From assembly GCA_013335535.1 (NCBI GenBank), contig JAAXVL010000002.1, positions 434,001-498,000 on the forward strand: a stretch of 64,000 nucleotides of DNA. The letters run 5' to 3'. Positions 54,635-63,955 of this stretch are shown here, piece after piece. The position numbers and the translations under genes were made by a program. The DNA comes from Azonexaceae bacterium (lineage in GTDB: Bacteria; Pseudomonadota; Gammaproteobacteria; Burkholderiales; Rhodocyclaceae). The notes under the pieces are model-generated. The model saw nothing but the letters and a program-made list of their open reading frames with translations, was not told the DNA's origin and did no database searches. Every line of letters starts with the position of its first letter. Position 1 is the stretch's first letter.

Positions 54635-57600
54635 CAGACCGATTCGGCCGTCACGCCCAGCCATTTCTCCAGCTTGGAATAGAGCAGTTCCGGCTTGACT
54701 GGTTTGGCGATGAAATCCGACATGCCGGCGGCGAGGCAGCGCGTCCGGTCCTCGGCAAAGGCGTTGGCGGTCATCGCCAGAATCGGCGTCGCAGCGTAGC
54801 CGGGCAGGTGGCGAACGTGTTTGGTTGCTTCCAGTCCATCCATGTTCGGCATCTGCATGTCCATGAGGATCAGGTCGTAGCGCTTTTGTCCCGCCTTTTC
54901 GAGCGCGACCGCCCCGTCGTCGGCGACATCGATGGACAGGCCGGGCAGACACTGCAAGAGTTCGAGCGCGACCTCCTGGTTGATCGGATCATCCTCCGCC
55001 AGCAGCACGACTTTGCCGTTGAAGTTGCTGAGCCAGTCATCGTTTACCTCGCCGGCGGGCCTCGCCGGCTGTTGCGCGCTCTCCGGCCCGGCCTTGGCGA
55101 AACAGAGGGTTAGCGTGAAGGTGCTGCCGACCCCGGGCGTGCTGTGCAGTTCGATGTTGCCGTTCATGAGCCGGACGAGCTGGCGGACGATGGCCAGTCC
55201 CAGGCCCGTGCCGCCATGGCGCCGGGTGGTCGATCCGTCGGCCTGTTCGAAGGGCGAGAAGATTCTTTCCTGCGCCTCGGGGGCAATGCCGATCCCGGTG
55301 TCCTCGATGCTCAGGCGGACGGTCAGCGTATTCTCAGTTTCATTGGCCGTTGTGGCACGGATGGAAATGCTGCCGTGCTCGGTGAACTTGGCAGCGTTGT
55401 CGAGCACGTTGAGCAAAACCTGCTGCAGGCGCAGCGGGTCGCCGAGCAATTTGGCTTCGGCCAGGCGCGGCTCGATATCGATATGGAGCTGCAGGCCTTT
55501 GGCCGCCAGCTTTTCGCTGATCAGACTTTCAATGTTGGCGACGATGCTACCCAGGCGCAACGAGGTCTGTTCCAGTTTGAGCCGCTCGGCGTCGATTTTC
55601 GACAGGTCGAGAATGTCGTTGAGCAGGCTCAGCAGATGGCTCGCCGCCTTGTCGATCTTGCCCAGCTTGTCGCGTTGATCCGGGTCGCTGATGCGCCGAT
55701 TGAGCAGATGAGTCATGCCGATGATTGCATTCATTGGCGTGCGCAGCTCGTGGCTCATGTTCGCGAGGAAGGTGCTCTTGGCGCGACTGGCCGCCTCGGC
55801 TGCTTCCTTGGCCAGTTGCAGGTCGGCTGTGCGCGATGCAACCAGTTCCTCAAGGTGCATGCGGTGGCGGAGCAATTCAGCCTCGGCCTGCTTGCGCTTT
55901 GAGATGTCGATGATGATCCCGATCACCGCCGGCTGCCCCTCGTAATCCACGGCCGTGCCGAAGACTTCGACATCGACTGTGCCGCCGTCCGCGCGCAGGC
56001 CGGTAAAACCGTAGTGCAGGGCCTGGATTTCTGCGTTTTCGCGGCGCCGGACATTGTTGGCAACCTTCTCTCGGTCTTCCGGAGTAACCAGATCGATGAC
56101 CTTGACCCGGTCGATGATGTCCTCGGGCGAATCGTAGCCGAAGAGCTTGGCAAACCACGGATTGACGTAGCGGAAATGCGGCCCCTGGATGATATAAACG
56201 CCAGCCAGCGACTGCTCGACCAGGCCGCGGAATTTGCGCTCGGCCGAACGCAGCTCCTTTTCGATATGGACGCGCGAGGTGATGTCGTGCCCGACCGTGA
56301 CCAGTGCCTGCCGGCTGCCATCGGCGCCAAACAGGGGAACCTTGGCGATGTCGAAAACCTGCTCGCCGCCTGCGCGGTCGCGGAAAATCAGTTCGTCGTG
56401 CAGGCGCTCGCCATTTGTCCATACTGTCTCGTCCGAAGCCTCGAGCAAGGTGAGCGCTGTCGTGTCCAGCTTGCCCGATGCGGCCAGTTCCTGGCTGGTC
56501 GAACCGCGGTAATCGCTATCGCTCAGGCCCAGCATGCGCAGCAGGACACTGTTGGCTTCACTCCAGCGGCCGTCCCCATCCTTGAGGCAGACAATGTCGG
56601 GCAGGGTGTCGATCAGCGTTCTCAGCCGTTTCTCGTTTTTGCCCTGGAGTTCGGCGTAGCTGGTCATGTCCCGCCGGTAGCGAGCGCTGTGCAGCAGCCA
56701 GAAAAACACCACCAGACCACTCATGATGCCGCCAATGGCGATGCTGAGCGGCAACGGCGTCCAGGTGATGCGGTCGAACTCGGGGCGGCTGCGCAGCTGT
56801 GCAACCCACTGGTGGCCGCCAAACTCGATCGGTAGGGTGACATGCTGGCGACCGCGGGTGTCGCCTTTTCCGCTATGCGAGTCAAAAAGCAGGTTGGCCG
56901 GCGCTATTGCCGTGTCGTACAGCTCGACCTCGACGTCCTTGTTGTCCTTGGTAATGACACGCGACAGCAGGTCGGTCGCCCGAAATGCCGCGTAGCTGTA
57001 GCCACGCAGCGCCGTCCGGCGCGCCTCGATGCTGTCGCGTGGCTGCCCGGTCCGGTAGACCGGCATGTAGATGAGAAAACCCGATTGTTGTCCGGTCTCC
57101 TGGAGCAGGGTGATTTTTCCCGAAAGCGCCGGTTCGCCAGTATCCCGTGCGCGCTCCATGGCGAGCCGGCGAATCGGTTCGGAGAACATGTCATAGCCGA
57201 GGGCAATTTGATTGATTTCGGTGGATGGCTCGAGAAACACGATGCTGCTGTACTGCTCGCGGGGCCCCCTGGGTTTGATGGCATAGTCGGAAAAGCCTTC
57301 GGCCCGGATGGTCTGTTCGTGCGTCGCCTTGTCCTGTGGCTGGATCATCAGCGCAAAGCCGGTGGCCTGTATGCCGGGCAGTGTCCTGGCTAGTTGCAGA
57401 TTGCTCACATAGCTGTGCCACTCCTGGCGACTGACCGTCTGACTGGATTCTATGAAGGCTGCCGCGCCGCGCAGGACCTGAGCATTTGTATTGAGGCGAA
57501 AAAGCAGGGCGCTTCGTTCCTGTTCGGCCCGGTAGAGGAAGCGCTGGTAAATTTGCTCCTCGGTTCTTTGCCGGAGCATGCCGTAGAGCGCCGCCGTAAT

Positions 57601-57711
57601 GGCCAGGATAAGGCCGAGCGCCAGCCAGGCGCCACCTTCGTGCAGCAGAAACTGCGGGAAATGGCGCCCACCTTGCATGTTGCCGAGCGGGCTTGTCCGA
57701 GATTTTTCCAT
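54634..57711 (-). CDS. Hybrid sensor histidine kinase (CHASE-PAS-PAS-HisKA-HATPase-REC)
   Basis: 1025 aa. TM1 about 28-45; periplasmic CHASE domain about 80-300 ([37 protein letters not shown]); TM2 about 325-345; PAS about 365-490 and about 500-620; HisKA with His in [23 protein letters not shown]; HATPase_c ([22 protein letters not shown]); C-terminal receiver ([27 protein letters not shown]). Likely feeds a phosphorelay sensing small ligands and redox. No output regulator adjacent. The gene ends at repeat copy 8. Confidence 0.93.
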   Translation of the reverse strand: MEKSRTSPLGNMQGGRHFPQFLLHEGGAWLALGLILAITAALYGMLRQRTEEQIYQRFLYRAEQERSALLFRLNTNAQVLRGAAAFIESSQTVSRQEWHSYVSNLQLARTLPGIQATGFALMIQPQDKATHEQTIRAEGFSDYAIKPRGPREQYSSIVFLEPSTEINQIALGYDMFSEPIRRLAMERARDTGEPALSGKITLLQETGQQSGFLIYMPVYRTGQPRDSIEARRTALRGYSYAAFRATDLLSRVITKDNKDVEVELYDTAIAPANLLFDSHSGKGDTRGRQHVTLPIEFGGHQWVAQLRSRPEFDRITWTPLPLSIAIGGIMSGLVVFFWLLHSARYRRDMTSYAELQGKNEKRLRTLIDTLPDIVCLKDGDGRWSEANSVLLRMLGLSDSDYRGSTSQELAASGKLDTTALTLLEASDETVWTNGERLHDELIFRDRAGGEQVFDIAKVPLFGADGSRQALVTVGHDITSRVHIEKELRSAERKFRGLVEQSLAGVYIIQGPHFRYVNPWFAKLFGYDSPEDIIDRVKVIDLVTPEDREKVANNVRRRENAEIQALHYGFTGLRADGGTVDVEVFGTAVDYEGQPAVIGIIIDISKRKQAEAELLRHRMHLEELVASRTADLQLAKEAAEAASRAKSTFLANMSHELRTPMNAIIGMTHLLNRRISDPDQRDKLGKIDKAASHLLSLLNDILDLSKIDAERLKLEQTSLRLGSIVANIESLISEKLAAKGLQLHIDIEPRLAEAKLLGDPLRLQQVLLNVLDNAAKFTEHGSISIRATTANETENTLTVRLSIEDTGIGIAPEAQERIFSPFEQADGSTTRRHGGTGLGLAIVRQLVRLMNGNIELHSTPGVGSTFTLTLCFAKAGPESAQQPARPAGEVNDDWLSNFNGKVVLLAEDDPINQEVALELLQCLPGLSIDVADDGAVALEKAGQKRYDLILMDMQMPNMDGLEATKHVRHLPGYAATPILAMTANAFAEDRTRCLAAGMSDFIAKPVKPELLYSKLEKWLGVTAESV

Positions 57712-57772
57712 TTCTGAGCTTTTTGTCGAACCTTACTCACGATAGCACTATCTGGCGCGATTGTGGGATGGG

Positions 57773-58696
57773 TTAGCGCTCGGAATGAAACCCCTCGGTT
57801 AATGTATTTGTCATGTAATTATCGGCCAGTTCGTTCACGAACCAGAGGAGTGCCTTGCCGTCCTGACGGGTGCGCCATGCGATATGCATCGGGATGGCCG
57901 GGCGCGCCGTGGCGAGCTCCATTTTAACCAGTCGCCCGGCGGCGATTTCCGGTTCGGCCAGCCAGCGCGGCAGGTGGCCGATGCCCAGTCCGGCAACCTG
58001 GGCCGCCACCTTGGCGCGAATGTCGGGAACGCGCAGGACGTCTTGTCCTTCAAGCAGGCCGATGGTGCGGGCATCGAGTTCCTGCGAGGTGTCGGCGACG
58101 ACGACAGCCCGATGGTGCAGCAGTTCGCTGGCCGGGATGATGCCCGGCCAGGCGGCCAGCGGATGCTCGGGGGCGATAGCGAAGACGAAATCGGTGTGGG
58201 CACATAGGAGGCTGGTGGCGATGCCGCTGCGTGAGGGGGGGTCGCCCGGCGCCCCGATGGCCAGGTCGGCCCGGCCGGTGGCCAGGGCGTCCCAGGTGCC
58301 GCCGAGGACTTCGTTGGAGAGCCTGATCTGTGTGCCGTGCCCGGCGGCGTAGAAGCGCTTGAGCAGCGGGAAGATGCGTTCAATCGGAATGACCGCGTCG
58401 AGCGCGATGCGCAGTTCCGCCTCCCAGCCGTCGGCAATGCGCTGGACGCGGCGCTCCAGTTCGCTCGCCGCGCGCAGCAGGTGGCGGCCGTCGTCGAGCA
58501 GTGTGCGTCCGGCCTCGTTGAGCGTGGCTTTGCGCCCTTCGCGCCGGAACAGCGTGATGCCGAGGTCGCCTTCCAGTTTGGCCACGGCGTGCGACAGCGC
58601 GGAGGGCACGCGATGCAGCGAAGCGGCCGCCGCGGTGAAGCTGCCATGGCGTTCGATGGCGTCGAGAATGAGCAGCAGATCGAGCGATATTTTCAT
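57773..58696 (-). CDS. LysR-type transcriptional regulator
   Basis: 307 aa. N-terminal HTH (DLLLILDAIERHGSFTAAAASLHRVPSALSHAVAKLEGDLGITLFRREGRKATLNEAGRTLL) and LysR substrate-binding domain. Divergent from the pirin gene with a 105-bp gap, the standard layout in which LysR controls a pirin plus flavoprotein unit. Probable role: response to electrophiles or quinones (inference from gene pair). Confidence 0.92.
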   Translation of the reverse strand: MKISLDLLLILDAIERHGSFTAAAASLHRVPSALSHAVAKLEGDLGITLFRREGRKATLNEAGRTLLDDGRHLLRAASELERRVQRIADGWEAELRIALDAVIPIERIFPLLKRFYAAGHGTQIRLSNEVLGGTWDALATGRADLAIGAPGDPPSRSGIATSLLCAHTDFVFAIAPEHPLAAWPGIIPASELLHHRAVVVADTSQELDARTIGLLEGQDVLRVPDIRAKVAAQVAGLGIGHLPRWLAEPEIAAGRLVKMELATARPAIPMHIAWRTRQDGKALLWFVNELADNYMTNTLTEGFHSER

Positions 58697-58801
58697 GTGA
58701 AAAATATTAACCGTTAGCGCCGGAATTATTCGCTATTTATTGTTGAACACCATGAATATGATGCTGACTAACCATTACGATTGATTCACAAGGAGGCTGC
58801 A

Positions 58802-59509
58802 ATGATCCACCTTCGCCCTTCTGACGAACGCGGCTACGCCGACCATGGCTGGTTGCGTGCCAAACACAGTTTTTCCTTTGCCGACTATTACGACCCGGAC
58901 GAAATGGGCTGGGGCGCCCTGCGCGTCATCAACGAGGACCGTGTCGCGCCGGGCTCCGGTTTCGGTCGGCATGGCCACCGCGACATGGAAATCGTCACCT
59001 ACATTCTGTCCGGTACGCTGGAGCACAAGGACAGCCTTGGTCACGGCGGCTTGATCCGGCGCGGCGAAGTGCAGCGCATGAGCGCCGGCAAGGGCATCCT
59101 GCACAGCGAATCGAACCCCTCCGCGGACGAAGAAACGCATCTGCTGCAAATCTGGATCGAGCCCGCGCAGCACGGCACGCCGGCCAGTTATGAGCAACAG
59201 GCGCTGCCGCCCGACGAGTTGCGTGGCCGCTGGCGGCTGGTCGCCTCGCCGGATGGTGCCGACGGCAGCACGACCATCGGCCAGGATGCCCGACTGTGGG
59301 CCAGCATTCTGGCGCCCGGCGAAAGCATCGATTACCGCTTGCAACGTGCTCGACTGGGCTATGTCCAGCTTATCCACGGTCAACTGGAAATAAACGGCAA
59401 AAACCTAAAGCCAGGTGATGGCGCCAAGATTGCCGACGAAACCGATCTCAAGTTTTTGGCTGCTGAAGAAGCGGAATTTCTGCTCTTCGACCTGCCGCCT
59501 GTTGCATGA
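58802..59509 (+). CDS. Pirin family protein (bicupin, quercetinase-like)
   Basis: 235 aa. N-terminal pirin domain with metal-binding HRDMEIVTYILSGTLEHKDS and HGGLIRRGEVQRMSAGKGILHSE, plus a second cupin half (AGHGAKI-like GDGAKIADETDL). AAGGAGG precedes ATG 58802. Some bacterial pirins are quercetin dioxygenases. The stretch HGQLEINGKNLKPG is encoded by DNA resembling the dispersed repeat (59374-59404). Confidence 0.92.
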   Translation: MIHLRPSDERGYADHGWLRAKHSFSFADYYDPDEMGWGALRVINEDRVAPGSGFGRHGHRDMEIVTYILSGTLEHKDSLGHGGLIRRGEVQRMSAGKGILHSESNPSADEETHLLQIWIEPAQHGTPASYEQQALPPDELRGRWRLVASPDGADGSTTIGQDARLWASILAPGESIDYRLQRARLGYVQLIHGQLEINGKNLKPGDGAKIADETDLKFLAAEEAEFLLFDLPPVA

Positions 59510-59543
59510 CCTCCACTCCAACGACCTCAAAAAGGAAAACAGC

Positions 59544-60098
59544 ATGAGCAAGACCATCGTCGTTTATCACTCCGGCTACGGCCACACCAAGCGAGTTGCC
59601 GAAGTCGTCGCCGAAGGCGCCGGCGCCGAGCTGCTGGCCATCGATGCCGAAGGCAACTTGCCGGAAGCCGCCTGGGAAAAGCTGGCCGCTGCCGATGCCA
59701 TCATCTTCGGTTCGCCGACCTACATGGGCGGCCCGAGCTGGCAGTTCAAGAAGTTTGCCGACGCCTCGTCCAAGCCCTGGTATTCGCGGGCCTGGCAGGA
59801 CAAGGTCTTTGGCGGCTTCACCAACAGCGCCAGCCCGGTCGGCGACAAAGGTGCGACGATGATTCAACTGCAGACGCTGGCCTCGCAGCACGGCGGCATC
59901 TGGGTCAGCCTCGGCATCCTGCCGGCCAATACCAAGGCGGCTACCCATGCCGATGTGAACCATCTCGGCGGCTCGGTCGGCCTGCTCGTCCGCTCGCCCT
60001 CCGATGCCAGCGTTGACGAAGTCCCGGCCGGCGATCTCGATACCGCCAAGCGCTACGGCCAGCGCGTCGCCGAAATCGCCACCCGTCTGCGCGGGTAA
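59544..60098 (+). CDS. Flavodoxin-fold NAD(P)H:quinone oxidoreductase (WrbA-like)
   Basis: 184 aa. Flavodoxin FMN motif VVYHSGYGHTKRVAEVVAEG and DAIIFGSPTYMGGPSWQFKKFADAS. Two-electron quinone reduction protects against redox cycling. Preceded by AAAGGAAA. 34 nt after the pirin stop, so likely one operon with it under the LysR regulator. Confidence 0.88.
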   Translation: MSKTIVVYHSGYGHTKRVAEVVAEGAGAELLAIDAEGNLPEAAWEKLAAADAIIFGSPTYMGGPSWQFKKFADASSKPWYSRAWQDKVFGGFTNSASPVGDKGATMIQLQTLASQHGGIWVSLGILPANTKAATHADVNHLGGSVGLLVRSPSDASVDEVPAGDLDTAKRYGQRVAEIATRLRG

Positions 60099-60103
60099 GG
60101 CCG

Positions 60104-60131
60104 GAGCGGGCGGCCCACCGGCCGCCCGCTC
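60104..60131 (+). terminator. Strong hairpin after the pirin/flavoprotein operon
   Basis: GAGCGGGCGGCC-CACC-GGCCGCCCGCTC, a 12-bp perfect GC stem with 4-nt loop, 6 nt past the stop. The T-run is poor. Confidence 0.65.
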
Positions 60132-60174
60132 GCTGCTATAGTGAGATCATTCCCCTTTGTTCCGGAGTGATCGC

Positions 60175-60975
60175 ATGGCAATGACAACCTCGCTGGTCGA
60201 CCTCGCGATCATTCTGGTCGAGCCGTCGCCGATGCAGGCGCATCTGGTCAGCCGCATGCTCGAACACCAGGGCGTGAAAAAGATCACCACGGTCGATACG
60301 GCCGGCGCAGCGTTGCTGGCGCTCAAGCGCGAAAGCAGCAACGCGATCGTGATCAGCAGCCTCTACCTGCCCGATCTGCCCGGTACCGAACTGGTCGCCG
60401 CCATGCGCGCCGACCCCGATCTCGAAACCGTGCCCTTCATTCTCGTCTCCAGCGAAACCCGGCCGCAGGTGCTCGATCCCGTGCGCCAGTCCGGCGCCTG
60501 CAGCATCGTCGCCAAGCCCTTCAACGAACAGCAGTTGTCGCGCGCGCTCTATGCTGCAGCCGACTACCTGAACCCGCCGGAAGACCTCGACGTCGCCGAA
60601 ATCGAAAACCTGCGTGTTTTGGTGGTCGACGACAGCCTGGCCTCGCGCCGCCACTTGCGCCGCTTGCTGACCGAACTGGGCATCGAGCGCATTACGGAGG
60701 CGGTCAATGGCAAGGAGGCGGTGAGCCTGCTCGAACAGGCCATGGTCGACCTCGTCATCACCGACTACAACATGCCGGAAATGGATGGCCGCGACCTGAC
60801 CGAATACATTCGCACGCAAAGCTGGCAGGCCGAGGTGCCCGTGCTCATGGTGACCAGCGAACAGAACATGGGTCGTCTGGCGGCGGTTGAAAGGGCGGGT
60901 GTTTCGGCCATCTGCGACAAGCCCTTCGAGGCTGGCAGCATCCGCCGGCTGATCAGCGAGGCCTTGACGCGATAA
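60175..60975 (+). CDS. Double receiver-domain protein, first receiver degenerate
   Basis: 266 aa, two CheY-like domains and nothing else. The first (about 8-125) has ILVEPSPMQ instead of a DD pair and IVISSLYLPDLPG where the phosphoacceptor Asp should be, so it is a pseudo-receiver. The second (about 145-264) is canonical: VVDDS, ITDYNMPEMDG with the Asp, VTSEQ and CDKPFE. GGAG precedes ATG 60175. Likely a phospho-regulated scaffold or motility protein. Last 23 nt overlap the convergent membrane gene. Confidence 0.88.
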   Translation: MAMTTSLVDLAIILVEPSPMQAHLVSRMLEHQGVKKITTVDTAGAALLALKRESSNAIVISSLYLPDLPGTELVAAMRADPDLETVPFILVSSETRPQVLDPVRQSGACSIVAKPFNEQQLSRALYAAADYLNPPEDLDVAEIENLRVLVVDDSLASRRHLRRLLTELGIERITEAVNGKEAVSLLEQAMVDLVITDYNMPEMDGRDLTEYIRTQSWQAEVPVLMVTSEQNMGRLAAVERAGVSAICDKPFEAGSIRRLISEALTR

Positions 60976-61501
60976 GCCGGATCACCCACTGGCGCACGAC
61001 AACGATCAGCGCCAGCAGCACGAGCAGCGGGTCGAGCAGGACATCCCACAGGTTGGCGAAAACGCCGCTGGCGTAGCCGGCGAGGTCGATGACGAGAATC
61101 ACCAGCCAGACGTCGAGTCGCTTCCACCACAAGGCTTGGCCGAGCGGTAACAGGGCAGCCAGCAGTAGCGTCGGCTGGTAGCCGAGGGCATAGGGATCGA
61201 ACGATCCGAAGCCGAGCGACGCCGCATAAAACGGTATGGCAAAAACGAGCAGGCCAAGCGCCGGGCGGTAGCGCAGCGGCGATGGCGTTTTGTCGGCCAG
61301 CTGGAGCACGGCCAGCGCCACCAGGGTCAGCGACGGCGTCCCGAAAAAGGCGTGCATGCCGGGGGCGATGCCGACCAGCAGCGCCAGGGTGGTCGCTGCC
61401 AGGGCGACGCGGGCGCGCAGCTCGCCGAACGGGACGAGGGCAGTCAGGGCCCCAAAAATCAGGGCGTGGGCGAGCAGGCCGTAGGCGGCGATGAAGTTCA
61501 T
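60953..61501 (-). CDS. Hypothetical multi-pass membrane protein
   Basis: 182 aa, about six hydrophobic helices (LLAHALIFGALTALVPFG, VALAATTLALLVGIA, TLVALAVLQLA, LGLLVFAIPFYAASLGFG, LLLAALLPLGQALW, LVILVIDLAGYASG). Ends with a basic tail RLIASRPR. Family unknown. Its ATG overlaps the stop of the sialidase-fold gene (ATGA, 61501-61498), so the pair is coupled. Confidence 0.72.
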   Translation of the reverse strand: MNFIAAYGLLAHALIFGALTALVPFGELRARVALAATTLALLVGIAPGMHAFFGTPSLTLVALAVLQLADKTPSPLRYRPALGLLVFAIPFYAASLGFGSFDPYALGYQPTLLLAALLPLGQALWWKRLDVWLVILVIDLAGYASGVFANLWDVLLDPLLVLLALIVVVRQWVIRLIASRPR

Positions 61502-62598
61502 GGCTGCCCCCCATCAAGCCAGGCTTCGCTGAAAACCACGTGCTTGATGCCCTGCCGACGCCAGTCGTAGGCAAGGTGGATGCGCCCGTCGCGGCCGAGC
61601 AGCAGGGACGGGTTGGCGTAGTCGGCGCCGCCATCGGGGGCGGTTTCGACGGTGCGCACTTCCTGCCAGGTCTTTCCTTGATCGGCCGATAGCCAGAGCA
61701 GCAAGGACTGCCGCCCGCTGGCCGGGTTGCCGGCGAGGAGCAGGCGGCCGCTTTTCAGGCGAAGCAGGGCGACGGCGGCATTCGGGTTGGCTACTGAGAG
61801 CGCTTCGCCCGCCAGCCAGTTCTGGCCACCATTGTTGGTCGCTGTCACGCGGAGTGGGCCGGGCGTGGCGCTGGCGTCGCGCAGGATGGCTATCGCCCGC
61901 TGTTCGTCGAGGGTGGCGACGGCGGGTTGCAGCGTGCCGCTCGTGCCGGGCAGGCGGGCCTTGTCGAGGATCTGGCCGGTTGGGGACAGGCGCAGCCATT
62001 CCCCGTGCTGGCCGATGAAGTCGTGGCTGATCGCCAGCCCGAGGCCTCCGTCGGCCAGCGGCACGGGGGCGGCACGAACCGCACCGCCGAAATTGGCGAA
62101 GGGCGAGGTTTGCAGGCGGGCCGGCTTGGTCCAGCTCTTGCCGCCATCGGTCGATACGCTGTGGTTGATTGAGCTGCCCAGCGTACGGCTGACGTACCAC
62201 AGATGCAGCCAGCTTCCCTCGGCATGCAACACGGGGTGGCCGAGCTGGCCGATCTGGGCAAAGGTGCCGCCGGCCGTGCTTTCGGGGGTGGCAATGCGTA
62301 CCGGCTCGCGCCAGCCGCCTCGGTCGCGCACGCTGAAATGGACGGTCATCGCGTCCTCGGGGCCCGCTAGCCAGGCTGCGGCTATGCGGCCGTCAGGCAA
62401 CTCGGTCAGATTGGGGGCGGCGGCCGCGCCCGTTTCGCGCCACAGCATCTCACTGACGAAGAGCGCCGGCAGTGTCGATGCCATGGCCGCGGGGGGCGGC
62501 ACGAAAGCCGGTGCATCGGGGCTTGGCGCGCGCCAAAAAGCCCCGGCCAGCGCGCCAATGAACAGCAGCAACAGGAGAGGGCGGGTGAAGGCCGGCAT
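61498..62598 (-). CDS. Sialidase/neuraminidase-fold (BNR repeat) exported protein
   Basis: 366 aa. N-terminal hydrophobic segment (LLLLLFIGALAGAFW, signal or anchor), then a six-bladed propeller with Asp-box motifs STDGGKSWT, ATNNGGQNWL and SADQGKTWQ. The arginine triad of true sialidases is not evident, so activity is uncertain. Start ATG 62598. Coupled to a multi-pass membrane gene. Confidence 0.78.
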   Translation of the reverse strand: MPAFTRPLLLLLFIGALAGAFWRAPSPDAPAFVPPPAAMASTLPALFVSEMLWRETGAAAAPNLTELPDGRIAAAWLAGPEDAMTVHFSVRDRGGWREPVRIATPESTAGGTFAQIGQLGHPVLHAEGSWLHLWYVSRTLGSSINHSVSTDGGKSWTKPARLQTSPFANFGGAVRAAPVPLADGGLGLAISHDFIGQHGEWLRLSPTGQILDKARLPGTSGTLQPAVATLDEQRAIAILRDASATPGPLRVTATNNGGQNWLAGEALSVANPNAAVALLRLKSGRLLLAGNPASGRQSLLLWLSADQGKTWQEVRTVETAPDGGADYANPSLLLGRDGRIHLAYDWRRQGIKHVVFSEAWLDGGQP

Positions 62599-62635
62599 GG
62601 GCCGGGATTCTAACCCGCTTCGCCGAATGCCCCGC

Positions 62636-63424
62636 TCAGCAGCCCTTGTATTCCGGCTTGCGCTTTTGCATGAAGGCGTCGATGCCTTCGCCGGCATCCT
62701 CGCTCATCATGTTGCAGGCCATGACTTCGGCCGCGTAGGCGTAGGCATCGGCCAGGCCCATTTCGAGCTGCTTGTAGAACATGCCCTTGCCGGTGCGGAT
62801 GGCGACGGCGCTCTTGCCGAGGATGCTACCGGCCAGACGCTCGATTTCGGCATCCAGCGCATCGAGCGGCACGACGCGATTGACCAGGCCCTTGGCCTTG
62901 GCTTCCATGGCGTCGATGAATTCGCCGGTCAGCAGCATTTCGAGCGCGGCTTTGCGGCCGAGGTTGCGCGCCAGGCCAACGGCCGGCGTTGAGCAGAACA
63001 GGCCGACATTGATGCCTGAGACCGCGAATTTGGACACGTCGGCGGCGACGGCCAGGTCGCACATCGACACCAGCTGGCAGCCGGCGGCGGTGGCGATGCC
63101 GTGCACGCGGGCGATGACGGGCTGCGGCATGCGTGTGATGGTCAGCATGAGTTCGCCGCATTGCTTGAACAGCGCCTGCATGTAGTCCTTGCTGTGGTTG
63201 GCGCGCATTTCCTTGAGGTCGTGGCCGGAGCAGAAGGCCTTGCCGGCGCCGCCAATGACCACGACGCGGACGGCTTCGTTGGCGGCGATGGCGTCCAGTT
63301 CGGCCTGCAGGGCGGTGAGCAGATCCTTGGATAGCGAGTTGAAGGCGTTCGGACGGTTGAGGGTCAGCGTGGTCAGGCCATCGGCGCGGTCGGTGCGCAG
63401 GACAAGGGGTTCGGTGGTGGTCAT
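62636..63424 (-). CDS. Enoyl-CoA hydratase/isomerase family protein (ECHDC3-like)
   Basis: 262 aa crotonase fold with AGKAFCSGHDLKEM (oxyanion) and GIATAAGCQLVSMCDLAVAADVSKFAVSGINVGLFCSTPAVGLARNLG. The two catalytic Glu of true enoyl-CoA hydratase are replaced (Gln in AAGCQL; the GINVGLFCS loop lacks the second), as in mitochondrial ECHDC3. The substrate is therefore unclear. Divergent from the DUF4242 gene. No other beta-oxidation genes adjacent. Confidence 0.87.
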   Translation of the reverse strand: MTTTEPLVLRTDRADGLTTLTLNRPNAFNSLSKDLLTALQAELDAIAANEAVRVVVIGGAGKAFCSGHDLKEMRANHSKDYMQALFKQCGELMLTITRMPQPVIARVHGIATAAGCQLVSMCDLAVAADVSKFAVSGINVGLFCSTPAVGLARNLGRKAALEMLLTGEFIDAMEAKAKGLVNRVVPLDALDAEIERLAGSILGKSAVAIRTGKGMFYKQLEMGLADAYAYAAEVMACNMMSEDAGEGIDAFMQKRKPEYKGC

Positions 63425-63602
63425 GGTGTCTCCAGCGTTGGTGTTATGGGTCGGCCGGGCGGCCGATAATCGTTCGAAAAACGTTGATTCTAACTCCGTA
63501 AATCGGCCTGTCGCTTGTGTAGCTTTTGATACAGACCTCGCTTGGGCTGGTGATTAAGGTAGCTCCCGCAGCATCCCATGATCATTCAAGGAGAACAGCC
63601 AA

Positions 63603-63905
63603 ATGGAAGCCATGCGTTATTTTCTCGATACCCATGACCGCAGCCGCGGCACCTTTCCGGCGCAACTGAGCCCGGATGAGTTCGAGGTCTTTTTCGCGCA
63701 GTACGAAACCGCCTGCCAGTCCGAGGGCGTCATTCCCTTGCGCACCCATGTCGGCTATGCCGACGGGCGCGCCTTCTGCCTGAACCTGGCGCCGGATGTC
63801 GATGCGGTGCACCGGGCGCATGCGCGCGTTGGCCTGCCCTTCGATGACATCACCGAAATCACCACGGCCACGCCGGGCGACACTTTCTTCCGTCGCCGCA
63901 CGTAA
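63603..63905 (+). CDS. DUF4242 (SCO4226-type, nickel-binding) family protein
   Basis: 100 aa ferredoxin-like fold. MRYFLDTHDRSRGTFPA, then HVGYADGRAFCLNLAPDVDAVHRAHARVGLPFDDITEI, containing the HxxH pair and VDAVHRAHARVGLP of the family. A nickel-binding member is structurally known from Streptomyces; function is unresolved. AAGGAGA precedes the ATG. Confidence 0.85.
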   Translation: MEAMRYFLDTHDRSRGTFPAQLSPDEFEVFFAQYETACQSEGVIPLRTHVGYADGRAFCLNLAPDVDAVHRAHARVGLPFDDITEITTATPGDTFFRRRT

Positions 63906-63955
63906 CCCACCGGGCGGCGGGGTGACCCGCCGCTGACGCTTAGCGAGATTCCAGC

